From: Oceanospirillum linum
GTDB taxonomy: Bacteria > Pseudomonadota > Gammaproteobacteria > Pseudomonadales > Halomonadaceae
DNA length: 64,000 nt
NCBI RefSeq assembly: GCF_900182785.1
Contig: NZ_FXTS01000011.1
Location: forward strand, 1 to 64,000
Direction: 5' to 3'
Below the pieces are notes generated by a model, which was not told the DNA's origin, searched no databases, and worked only from the letters and a program-made list of their open reading frames with translations. The position numbers and the translations under genes are program-made. This document shows positions 19,050-27,003 of this stretch, one piece after another (position 1 is the first letter of the stretch; every line of letters starts with the position of its first letter).

Positions 19050-21074
19050 TTAAAGATCCATCGTGAACTTGAAACCAAATTCTCTTGGTGGGCTGTACAC
19101 AGTGACATAACCATTTTGGTAGCCAACAGCATCGTATTCGCGGTCTTCAATATTATTCACATAGGCAGAAGTCCTTATGTTATCTGTCATCGCATAACTA
19201 CTTGATAGATTTATAATTTTATAACCTTCTTGCTCATACGTATTGGCCGCATTCAAATACACTGATCCAGTGGCAACAAGACTCGCCGCAGCCGATAAAC
19301 TATTACTACCGTCATAACGAAACGTTGCATGTCCATTTATCTCTGGCGCGAATAAGTTGGTATTTCCTGTGTAATTACTGCTGCCATCGACAAATTTATC
19401 AAAACGTGTTTTGTTCCAAGCCAGACCAGTTTCCATACTCCAACTGTCGTTGAAATTATAAGCAAGGGATGCTTCAACACCTTCTGACGTAGCCTCAGCG
19501 GCATTGGTCAAATAAATAACCCCCGCTGTCGGCATTTGCATCACTTGCATATTATCTATGTTCATATGGTAAGCCGACAGGCTGTAATTCAACTGCTGAC
19601 TTAACAGCTTACCTTTCAAACCCAGCTCAAAACTTTGGTTTTTTTCAGGATCATAAGAAGAGTAATCTGCAGATGCAGTCACCATATTGAATCCACCAGC
19701 TCTCATACCTTCCGCATAAGTTGCGTAGGCCATGTGATCTGGATTAATAAGATATTGAAGCGTTAATTGAGGTGTTAACTCTGTCCAGGTTTCAGACTTT
19801 TCATCGGAACTCGTTGGTGTAATCGTCACCTCATCACGAGAGCCACGAAGCCCTGCAATTAATCGAACATCAGAGCGCAATGGCACCGTCCAGTTGGTAA
19901 ATAATGCATAAGAATTACCAGCCTGCCCGGCGTCTAATGTGGTTAAACCAAAATAATTTTTTGATGTAGTGCTGAGATCATGATCTTGTTTTTCAAGATA
20001 GGCCCCAACCAACCATTGAGAGTCACCAAGATTGCCTTCTAAACGGAACTCTTGGGATAAGGTTCGCAGGTGGTTATCCCGTCCAATATAAAGAATTTCA
20101 GCCGCACTAAAATCAGTGTCTTGTTGAACCTCATCTTGAAAATCGTTGTATGCCGTCACCGAATTAAACTGCAAGCCTGACGAGGTATTATGAGTCGCAT
20201 TAATCGAAAAGGTCTGGCCGACAGAGGTATTATAACTGTCGGTACCAGATGCAACGGTGGTGCGTTCAGTCGCGCTTGCGCTATTCCATAACATGGCACC
20301 ATCATCATAGCTTTGGCGACGGTAGCGTACTACGATATCGGTATCTTCTGACATTAACCAGCGAACGCCAGCGCTTAGATTTTGGTGCTCTTTATCGTCC
20401 GCCTTTTTACCTGTTGTCCTATTGTCAATAAAACCATCTTGCTCGACAAACTCACCCGCTAAACTGGCATATAAGGTGTCTTCAATGAGAGTCTGGCTAG
20501 TAGAGGCTTGAACAACTTTTTTATTACGGCTACCAATCCCTAAGCCTAATCGGGTTTTGTCTTCACCGTCTAAGTCTTTACTAAAAACCGAAATCACGCC
20601 CACTTCCGCATTACGTCCATACACAGTGGATTGCGGCCCTCGTAAGATTTCAATTCTATCCACATCAACTAGGGTGCTTTCATAACCCTGCGCCGTTAAT
20701 GTAGGAACACCATCAACCATCAATAATGTTGAGCTAGAAAGTGCATTGAAGTTAGCCGTTAACCCTCTTAATACAGGAGAGTTAATACCAGACTGTCCAA
20801 AAGGCTGAAAGCTCAGCCCTGCAAACTTGCCTTCCAACTGACTTAAGCCATAAATGCCTTCGTCTTGCAGCTGTTCGCCACCGTAAACACTTGCGTGCAC
20901 TGGCGCGGTAGACAAGGTTTGTTCTTGCTTGTTTGCGGTAATGGTTAATTCCGGCAATAAAACACCATCATCGGCTGCGCTTTTTTCTGTTTTTTCTTCA
21001 GCAAAAGCTGACGTAACAGTTAGAGCAAGGGCGCCAGCAAGAAGCGTAGCGTGTGAAAATAACGGTCTTATCAT
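19050..21074 (-). CDS. TonB-dependent siderophore receptor, FyuA-like
   Basis: About 674 aa from ATG 21074, which gives a good signal peptide (LAGALALTVTSAFAEE); a 20-codon upstream extension is not signal-like. The plug starts with TonB-box-like ELTITANKQEQTLS, then LLMVDGVPTLTAQGYESTLV and IEILRGPQSTVYGRNAEVGV. The barrel ends with a C-terminal aromatic-rich strand (FGFKFTMDL). Plug and late-barrel segments (YATYAEGMRAGGFN, YELG-like FELGLKGK, YVNNIEDREYDAVGY) follow the FyuA yersiniabactin receptor pattern. First gene of an operon and divergent from an AraC regulator with a Fur-like site between them. Confidence 0.9.
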   Translation of the reverse strand: MIRPLFSHATLLAGALALTVTSAFAEEKTEKSAADDGVLLPELTITANKQEQTLSTAPVHASVYGGEQLQDEGIYGLSQLEGKFAGLSFQPFGQSGINSPVLRGLTANFNALSSSTLLMVDGVPTLTAQGYESTLVDVDRIEILRGPQSTVYGRNAEVGVISVFSKDLDGEDKTRLGLGIGSRNKKVVQASTSQTLIEDTLYASLAGEFVEQDGFIDNRTTGKKADDKEHQNLSAGVRWLMSEDTDIVVRYRRQSYDDGAMLWNSASATERTTVASGTDSYNTSVGQTFSINATHNTSSGLQFNSVTAYNDFQDEVQQDTDFSAAEILYIGRDNHLRTLSQEFRLEGNLGDSQWLVGAYLEKQDHDLSTTSKNYFGLTTLDAGQAGNSYALFTNWTVPLRSDVRLIAGLRGSRDEVTITPTSSDEKSETWTELTPQLTLQYLINPDHMAYATYAEGMRAGGFNMVTASADYSSYDPEKNQSFELGLKGKLLSQQLNYSLSAYHMNIDNMQVMQMPTAGVIYLTNAAEATSEGVEASLAYNFNDSWSMETGLAWNKTRFDKFVDGSSNYTGNTNLFAPEINGHATFRYDGSNSLSAAASLVATGSVYLNAANTYEQEGYKIINLSSSYAMTDNIRTSAYVNNIEDREYDAVGYQNGYVTVYSPPREFGFKFTMDL

Positions 21075-21135
21075 GGATCTTTTTCCTCTGCATAACTCTA
21101 TCTTTACGGGATGGAAAAACATGATAGACTTCACT

Positions 21136-21154
21136 GAGATTGATTATCATTTGG
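21136..21154. promoter_or_regulatory. Putative Fur box before the FyuA-like receptor
   Basis: GAGATTGATTATCATTTGG matches 13 of 19 positions of the consensus GATAATGATAATCATTATC, including the central TGAT.ATCATT core. It lies between the divergent receptor (start 21074) and AraC gene (start 21253), so iron repression of one or both is expected. Confidence 0.6.
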
Positions 21155-21252
21155 ATGCTTATTCATTTCGTCAAAAAACATATTCAATACGTTTTTTAGG
21201 TACGCAGTGGCAATAGCTGGCAACAATATTGGAAGATAGGAAGCAGAAAAAC

Positions 21253-22200
21253 ATGGCGTATCGAGTCAATAAAAATGCTTTTTTTACCGACGATAGCCTT
21301 AACAAGGGTTGGCAGAGATTGTCTATGTCAAAAGAGCTAGGAGAGTGTTATGTCGATCGCTTTGCCCTAGCACCGGGGTTGTCGATTGCCTATTCAAGTT
21401 ACACACCAAACCGAGACATCATTGAAGAAAGCATTATCGAAAGAAGAGCTTCTACTTTCAGTTTAACCTATGGGTTAGAAGGCCTCTCATGCTATCGCTC
21501 CAAAAATTGCCTGAATGAAGATTTTGTTTTTTCTTCTAACCACACAACCTTGTCCACTTTTGGAAACAGTTCTGGTGAAAGGCTTTTTAAAGCCAATCAG
21601 AAAGTCAGCCAGCTGCGTATTTTAATCGATGGTCGCTTTTTTGAAGATTACGATGTTCCTTTTGAGTGCGATACTGAAAAAATACCTACACCAAAACAAC
21701 ATTGGCGCGCAAAAACAGCGAATCACACTCAATATTATATAAACAGGTTAATGGCATTGATGATGAGTAGTCATACAGAAAGGCCATTAGAAAAGAAAAT
21801 TTTAACGTTTAACCTACTCAGTGAGCAGCTTTCATTACTAGGAAAAAACTTCGATAAAGAAATACAAAAACCTTCCATCAACCGTCTGGATGAACTCAAA
21901 TTAATCAAGGCGAAATCCCTGATGATTCGGTATATGAGCGAGCCATTAACATTAGCGTATATTGGGAAACAGGTGGGATTAAGTGAAAGCAAATTGAAAT
22001 CAGGCTTTAAAGCCGTTTATCAAATCAGTCCTTATAAAATGCTACTGGAAATCCGTATGAATAAAGCATGGGAGCTCCTTGAAGCTGGCAACCAAGTTGC
22101 CCAAACAGCTTACGCAGTGGGCTATCAGCACCCTTCAAACTTTAGCACAGCCTTTAGTCGTTTCTTTGGCCAAGCACCTAAATCCTTGTCTAAAAAGTGA
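21253..22200 (+). CDS. AraC-family regulator (YbtA/PchR-like)
   Basis: 315 aa from ATG 21253. The C-terminal double HTH is clear (LTLAYIGKQVGLSESKLKSG then AYAVGYQHPSNFSTAFSRFF, ending FGQAPKSLSK). The N-terminal domain has the length and layout of YbtA/PchR regulators that bind ferric siderophore and activate receptor genes. Divergent from the FyuA-like receptor, so it is most likely the siderophore-responsive activator of that operon. Confidence 0.85.
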   Translation: MAYRVNKNAFFTDDSLNKGWQRLSMSKELGECYVDRFALAPGLSIAYSSYTPNRDIIEESIIERRASTFSLTYGLEGLSCYRSKNCLNEDFVFSSNHTTLSTFGNSSGERLFKANQKVSQLRILIDGRFFEDYDVPFECDTEKIPTPKQHWRAKTANHTQYYINRLMALMMSSHTERPLEKKILTFNLLSEQLSLLGKNFDKEIQKPSINRLDELKLIKAKSLMIRYMSEPLTLAYIGKQVGLSESKLKSGFKAVYQISPYKMLLEIRMNKAWELLEAGNQVAQTAYAVGYQHPSNFSTAFSRFFGQAPKSLSKK

Positions 22201-22473
22201 GGTTTTATGTGTACAAATTTCACTCGATGACACCTGTATTTGCAGTTCGAGTGAACTGGCGGCTTTTTTTGCGGGGCCGGATAAAGAAAAACCAGCTAGA
22301 TAAGACCTTGATTAAGCAGCATTTTTCACCCACTCGAAAATATACGGCCGCTCAGCCCTTAACGGGAATGCACGACTGGATTAACACTCAAAATTCCACC
22401 AGTGCTTTAAATGTAAATCAGAAGGCTGATTTTGGTCGGATAAATTATGGGAGCCCCGTTTTTAACAACACTT

Positions 22474-23349
22474 TTACACTTTTCGAACGGCCTGCTCAAT
22501 TGCACTCGTCAATGCCGAAATAACCCTCAAAGGAGTACCTACCTTCCATTGCAAGCCTATATTGCGCTCGATATTCAGCCCTGAAACTTCCACCGGTATC
22601 AAACCAGGAGGAACCAGTTTTTCCGGAGCCAAGGTGAAGCTTTGGCTGTGCTTTACGAGTCGAAAAGCCAGGTCTTCGCGCTCAACCCTGCCTTGAACAT
22701 TAAGTTTAACGCCCGCGCCTTTAAGTCGTGCATAGCCTAATGGATCCAACTCACAGCGAGACCTATGTATAAAGGGGTATTTGGCTAAGTCTCGAATAGA
22801 AATTGTGCCTGTGCTCTTAATATAGGGGTGGTCTGGGTTTACAACAGCCACGAGCCGCTCTCGCCAAAGCAGCTTGGCATTAGGGGTCAAGTCACCCACA
22901 TTATTCCAAACAATATCTAGTCGTTCCTGACTAAACCAGCTGGTTACCTTTCTACTGGAACCCTCCCACCAATTAAGACTGACATTAGGTTCAGCCGCTT
23001 TGAATAGCAAGAGCGCATCCGCAACCACGTCCTGCGGAAGAGTATCGATGACGCCCAATATTATTTTCACCTTCTCGGTTGACTGACCAGCAAATTCCTC
23101 TAAAGCAGACTCACACTGTTCCAGTATATTCAAAGCCCTTTGATAAAACCGCTGCCCTTTTAGAGTCAGACGTAACGGCCTATTTGATGGTCCACTACGA
23201 TCAAATAACCCTCCTCCTAACTCTTCTTCCAGTGCTTTAAGGCCTGCCGAGATTGTTGGTTGCGATATATGCAAACGCTCTGCTGCTTTAATAGCACTAC
23301 CATAATCTACGACTGCTACTAAAAACCGTAAATGCTGGGTTTTAAGCAT
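22474..23349 (-). CDS. LysR-family regulator, divergent from thioesterase
   Basis: 291 aa. HTH at the N-terminus: MLKTQHLRFLVAVVDYGSAI, KAAERLHISQPTISAGLKAL; effector domain follows. It is divergent from the PaaI-type thioesterase gene, with a 95-base gap, and is its likely regulator. The 270 bases between this gene and the AraC gene stop (22201-22473) contain no feature I recognise. Confidence 0.85.
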   Translation of the reverse strand: MLKTQHLRFLVAVVDYGSAIKAAERLHISQPTISAGLKALEEELGGGLFDRSGPSNRPLRLTLKGQRFYQRALNILEQCESALEEFAGQSTEKVKIILGVIDTLPQDVVADALLLFKAAEPNVSLNWWEGSSRKVTSWFSQERLDIVWNNVGDLTPNAKLLWRERLVAVVNPDHPYIKSTGTISIRDLAKYPFIHRSRCELDPLGYARLKGAGVKLNVQGRVEREDLAFRLVKHSQSFTLAPEKLVPPGLIPVEVSGLNIERNIGLQWKVGTPLRVISALTSAIEQAVRKV

Positions 23350-23444
23350 AGAAAAAACCTATATCAAAATATAAAAATTATTAAATATACCAATAACATA
23401 GATATTGTTAAATTACAGTCATTATCTAAGACCAAGGAGTTCTT

Positions 23445-23921
23445 ATGACTGTTATGCTTCCCACATTAGAGTTTCTTAAAAAACAAATCGATGGCAGCTT
23501 GCCTACAAATGCAAAGACAGAAATGCTGTACCCAACAGCTATTTCCAAGCTGCTCGGCTTCCGTATCATCGCCGTAGATAACGCACTGGCATCCCTGGCA
23601 ATGAATACTGATCCCGCCTTACACGGTAATCAGCAAGGCACTGTCCACGGCGGACTACTCAGCGAACTTGCAGATGCCACCATCGGTACGGCCCACTCTA
23701 CCGCTATTAAATCAGGTGAGTCTTTTACGAGTATTGATCTGCAAATTAAATTCTTCCGCCCTGTGTGGAAATCGACACTCATCGCTACAGCAAGTCCCAT
23801 TCAGCTCGGACGCACCATTAGTCATTACCAGTGCGAAATACTCAGAGAGGACGGCAAGTTAGTAGCTATGGCTTCGGGCACCATCATGACACTTCGTGGG
23901 TCTCAGGTTATTGGGCGCTAA
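23445..23921 (+). CDS. PaaI-family hotdog acyl-CoA thioesterase
   Basis: 158 aa hotdog fold: HGNQQGTVHGGLLSELADAT carries the HGG and catalytic Asp/Glu region of PaaI-type thioesterases, and SIDLQIKFFRPV the following strand. It probably hydrolyses an aryl- or medium-chain acyl-CoA. AAGGAG precedes ATG 23445. Divergent LysR gene likely controls it; no phenylacetate genes are near. Confidence 0.85.
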   Translation: MTVMLPTLEFLKKQIDGSLPTNAKTEMLYPTAISKLLGFRIIAVDNALASLAMNTDPALHGNQQGTVHGGLLSELADATIGTAHSTAIKSGESFTSIDLQIKFFRPVWKSTLIATASPIQLGRTISHYQCEILREDGKLVAMASGTIMTLRGSQVIGR

Positions 23922-24197
23922 ACCTCAATACAAGAAAGTGCTTTTTTCAAGCCTGGTATTTAAAAAAGCACTATTCACACCCAAAAATCATGATGTAAAT
24001 AAATAAGACAAGGGTGGCTTTTGGTCATTAACATATACAGCAGATCGATCAACGATCCAGACCACTTAATTCCCAATGGCCAAGGACTGGCTGCTGACAA
24101 AATAAGCATGGGTGGTGAGGTGCGGGACGGTATCGCAGCATCACTGGATCTCACGGCTGGAGGTGATGCCTTTGGAATAAGCAAACAGGATGATTTT

Positions 24198-24268
24198 TGT
24201 AACCACAAAAACCAACGCATAGTAAAAATGCCACGCGTTGCGAATCCCTCTTGACCAGTTTGTTAGTT
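24198..24268 (-). repeat. Partial integron attC site (Vibrio VCR-like), cut by IS1182 fragment
   Basis: Read on the minus strand: a TAACAAACTG left box, CAAGAGGGATTCGC, then CAACGCGTGGCATTTTTAC and TATGCGTTGG. This is the 5' half of the attC class seen in Vibrio-type chromosomal integrons. The 3' half is missing; at about 24200 it runs into a short IS1182 transposase fragment whose reading is KIILFAYSKGITSS (about 24145-24200), so the site was truncated by rearrangement. Confidence 0.75.
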
Positions 24269-24301
24269 TACATTTCGCACGAATCACACGGTTTAATTAA
24301 A

Positions 24302-24329
24302 TTGAACATTTCATGCGATATATTATAAT
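24302..24329 (+). promoter_or_regulatory. Sigma-70 promoter of the phd/parE module
   Basis: TTGAAC (24302-24307) and TATAAT (24324-24329) are separated by 16 bases and lie 30 bases before the antitoxin start. Independent promoters are usual for toxin-antitoxin cassettes. Confidence 0.65.
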
Positions 24330-24358
24330 CTAACTGTATACTCAATTAGGAACTGACC

Positions 24359-24601
24359 ATGCATACATTAACAGCCAATGATGCCAAACGAAATTTCGGC
24401 GAACTACTTCTAAGCGCACAACGCGAGCCAGTAAAAATCAGCAAAAACAGTAAAGATACTGTCGTTGTCATGTCCATTCGTGACTTTGAAGAGCTAGAAG
24501 CTATGAAAGTTGAGTACCTCAAACACTGCTTTAAGTCAGCTAAAGAAGACTTGAACACTGGAAACGTTGTTGACGGCAAAAGCTTTCTGAACTCGCTGTA
24601 A
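24359..24601 (+). CDS. Phd/YefM-family antitoxin
   Basis: 80 aa. The N-terminus MHTLTANDAKRNFGELLLSA is the Phd/YefM DNA-binding fold, followed by PVKISKNSKDTVVVMSIRDF; the C-terminal helix would bind the toxin. It represses its own promoter and neutralises the ParE-type toxin encoded seven bases downstream. The pair sits between integron attC remnants, but on the opposite strand to the attC polarity. Confidence 0.88.
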   Translation: MHTLTANDAKRNFGELLLSAQREPVKISKNSKDTVVVMSIRDFEELEAMKVEYLKHCFKSAKEDLNTGNVVDGKSFLNSL

Positions 24602-24608
24602 CTAACTT

Positions 24609-24908
24609 ATGCAAAAGAACAAATACAAGCTAAGTAACTTAGCGCAATCTCACTTGCGCAAAGTAAAAAACTACACTGTTGAAAACTTTTCTGAATTACA
24701 GTGGCATAACTACAAAGATACTCTGCTATCAGGGTTTCAGATGCTAGCTGATAATCCAGGTTTAGGCAGAAGTTGTGACGAGATATATCCAAATGGCTTT
24801 TATTTCCCGATTGGAAAACACACAGCTTATTTCACCAAAGAAGATGACTTTATCTTAGTCGTTGCTGTCTTAGGTCAATCACAGCTACCCCAGAATCACC
24901 TGAAATAA
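24609..24908 (+). CDS. parE: RelE/ParE-family toxin
   Basis: 99 aa ParE-type fold: YKLSNLAQSHLRKVKNYTVE, MLADNPGLGRSCDEIYPNGF, YFPIGKHTAYFTKEDDFILV. ParE toxins of this group poison DNA gyrase; RelE members cleave mRNA, and the sequence fits ParE better. Downstream of the Phd-like antitoxin in a two-gene operon. Confidence 0.85.
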   Translation: MQKNKYKLSNLAQSHLRKVKNYTVENFSELQWHNYKDTLLSGFQMLADNPGLGRSCDEIYPNGFYFPIGKHTAYFTKEDDFILVVAVLGQSQLPQNHLK

Positions 24909-24966
24909 CACAACTTTGACCCTAGAAATAATAACTGGGGTGAGCGTTTATCCATGCAAACTAACG

Positions 24967-25465
24967 AGTCTGTAGAAAAACCTGTCTTCAGCCAGCTTTT
25001 CCCACCAACAGCTCGCTCTCTGTTGTTTATTTTCAATGGCCGGTTTTTATCGGCCATCGTTTGTTGATTCTGTATTTCCAGCCTTTTTAAGCTTTGGCTG
25101 TCTGTATGCCAGGTATCCTGCTGCTTTCAGTGTCTGTTTAAGGCTGTACTGGCTCTGTTTTACTGGCTGATATGCCCATATTTTGCCAGTTTTTCTACAT
25201 TATGCACTAGGCAATACAGTTGCCACTGAACCTCGTGGCTGGAGGTGATGCCTTTAGAATAAGCAAACAGGATGATTTTTAGCAGAATCGCCTGGGCATA
25301 AGCAGGGCGACCTTCGCTATCATTCTTATAAGGCTGATGAAACGTGGAAAGATCAGCTTTTCAGCCTCTTTAGAAAAAACGGGGATAATGCAGGGCGTAC
25401 TCAAAAGTACCGGGCTGCAACTGATCCTGATAATTGATCACCACCATTGACGTTTGGTTGTAGCC
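24967..25465 (-). mobile_element. Internally deleted IS1182-family remnant
   Basis: On the minus strand the N-terminal transposase segment is readable (YNQTSMVVINYQDQLQPGTF, EYALHY), then after two stops DLSTFHQPYKNDSEGRPAYA and KIILFAYSKGITSSHE, fused directly to the C-terminal VQWQLYCLVHNVEKLAKYG and a stop near 25165. The catalytic middle (over 350 residues) is gone. The motif CTGTAGAAAAACC at 24967-24979 probably marks the element's 3' terminal repeat. The other end is lost into a yoeB fragment. Confidence 0.75.
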
Positions 25466-25469
25466 CTAG

Positions 25470-25587
25470 TGCTTGAACAAGCCTATTGGTATCATCAATA
25501 CGGCGGGACCAAAAGCCAGATAGGTTTTCTTTTAGTGGCTCTGGTTTACCTATGCCCTCAAATGGAGAGTGCTTAATATCATTGATA
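25470..25587 (-). pseudogene. yoeB: yoeB toxin gene fragment
   Basis: Minus-strand reading INDIKHSPFEGIGKPEPLKE and NLSGFWSRRIDDTNRLV is the central and late part of a YoeB-type mRNA interferase (family motif FEGKGKPEPLK.NLSGFWSRRI..EHRLVY). The N-terminal half is absent, the catalytic C-terminal Tyr/His are lost where the IS1182 remnant begins, and no YefM partner adjoins. Nonfunctional. Confidence 0.8.
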
Positions 25588-25683
25588 ACGCATATTGCAC
25601 AGACTCTACGCATACAGCCTAAATCACTAAAATCAGCGCATAGTAAAATGCCACGCGTGCTGAATTACTCTTAAACTGTTATG
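25584..25683 (-). repeat. Integron attC site (about 100 bp)
   Basis: Minus strand: ACATAAC left box overlapping the ClbS-like stop codon, then CACGCGTGGCATTTTAC, TATGCGC, and a right end GCGTTATC at about 25584. It shares the ACGCGTGGCATTTTTACTAT core with the partial site at 24198-24268. This is the normal position of an attC just after a cassette gene. Length and core indicate a VCR-like Vibrio-type site. Confidence 0.75.
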
Positions 25684-26188
25684 TGAGTTCTCGATTGAAA
25701 CGCCGAACTTTTGTACGCATGTTTTTCATAGGTGATGACGTATTAAACTGAATCATGCGCCCGAAAGTCCATTGTTCATGCCACGCAACACCATACAGCT
25801 CATGGTCACTTGAGCTTGAAATGAGTAAAAGTATCTCGTTAACTGTAGACTCAAGCTCAATGAGTAAATCACCATATCTCCAGTCCCGATACTCTTCGTA
25901 GAAGCTTTCGGCGAGTGAGCCTAATTGGTTCCATTTATAACCAGTTTCCGGGAATTCTACAGGCTGGTTTTGAGATCTTAAGTGATGCCATTTAAGAACG
26001 AGTTTCCCCCAGCCTATCAAGTAAGCCACGGTATCGCTAACACTAATGACTGTACCTTTGACGTTTCCCTCTACACCAAGTTTGCGAGCTTTGCTTTCCG
26101 GAATTGAACGATAGTCAGCCATGAGTTTCGGAAATATTGAGCTTATGGCTAACTCCAATTCATCCTTATTTTTTGGTATAGAAGACAT
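25679..26188 (-). CDS. ClbS/DfsB-family four-helix protein (DUF1706)
   Basis: 169 aa. Family hallmarks are present in order: SVSDTVAYLIGWGKLVLKWH, YKWNQLGSLAESFYEEY, ELESTVNEILLLISSSSDHE, WTFGRMIQFNTSSPMKNMRT. The family includes the colibactin self-resistance protein ClbS, a DNA/cyclopropane-hydrolysing protectant, but most members are uncharacterised. It is a gene cassette: attC overlaps its stop and another cassette end precedes it at about 26214. Confidence 0.8.
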   Translation of the reverse strand: MSSIPKNKDELELAISSIFPKLMADYRSIPESKARKLGVEGNVKGTVISVSDTVAYLIGWGKLVLKWHHLRSQNQPVEFPETGYKWNQLGSLAESFYEEYRDWRYGDLLIELESTVNEILLLISSSSDHELYGVAWHEQWTFGRMIQFNTSSPMKNMRTKVRRFNRELT

Positions 26189-26295
26189 TTAGCCCACCCA
26201 TTCACATAACGAACCTGTAGAAAAACCTCTGCCAAAAAATAATCATTTTTCTGCTAAAAGAAGGCGCAATTTTAATTACGTCATTACTGTGCCTG

Positions 26296-26925
26296 TTATA
26301 TTCTGATCTCTCTTTTCCAATACCTATATAGCCCTTCAATGTCCGACGAACAAAGGTATTTCATACAATCTTTTAGCTTTAGCTCAGACCAAGTCCACCA
26401 CTTCATCTCTAACAACATAGAAACCTCAGATTCTGAAAACCGAAACCTAATATGCTTCGCCGGATTAGAACCCACTACTTCATATGAAGCTACATCTTTG
26501 GTTACTACAGCACGGCCAGCAATAATCGCACCGTCCCCAATTTTGACACCAGGCATAATCATGGCTTCGGAGCCAATCCACACATCATTTCCAATGACAG
26601 TGTCGCCGGAACGCTGGAAACCGTCTTCGGCACTCGCGAAGTTTTCATCATCTTGATAGAAAAACGGAAATGAGCTAATCCAGTCACTTCGATGTCCTTG
26701 GTTTCCAGTCATCATAAACACCGCACCAGAACCTATAGAGCAATAGCTACCGATTACCAGCTTATCAACATCACTTCTATCTGGGCTAAGGTAGCGCGCA
26801 CAATCGTCGAAACTATGACCATGATAATAACCCGAGTAGTAGCTATGTTTACCAACAATTATATTTGGGTTCGTCACCTGTTCAATCAACTGAACACCCA
26901 AAAAAGGAGACGCAAAATAGTTCAT
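26296..26925 (-). CDS. catB: CatB-type (xenobiotic) chloramphenicol acetyltransferase
   Basis: 209 aa left-handed beta-helix acyltransferase, the usual CatB length. The hexapeptide repeats run VIGSYCSIGSGAVFM, TVIGNDVWIGSEAMIMPGVK, IGDGAIIAGRAVVTKDV, and the catalytic His region is TGNQGHRSDWISSFPF. CatB enzymes transfer acetyl from acetyl-CoA to chloramphenicol and are classic integron cassettes. Here it is the cassette nearest the DmeF gene, in the same polarity as the attC sites. Resistance is likely but activity is unproven. Confidence 0.87.
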   Translation of the reverse strand: MNYFASPFLGVQLIEQVTNPNIIVGKHSYYSGYYHGHSFDDCARYLSPDRSDVDKLVIGSYCSIGSGAVFMMTGNQGHRSDWISSFPFFYQDDENFASAEDGFQRSGDTVIGNDVWIGSEAMIMPGVKIGDGAIIAGRAVVTKDVASYEVVGSNPAKHIRFRFSESEVSMLLEMKWWTWSELKLKDCMKYLCSSDIEGLYRYWKREIRI

Positions 26926-27003
26926 AAATCCAACTTTATATCCAAGAAAATATCGGGGTTTCTATAGCTAAAACCAATTTTTTAACAAGTAAGTAATGAC
27001 CAC

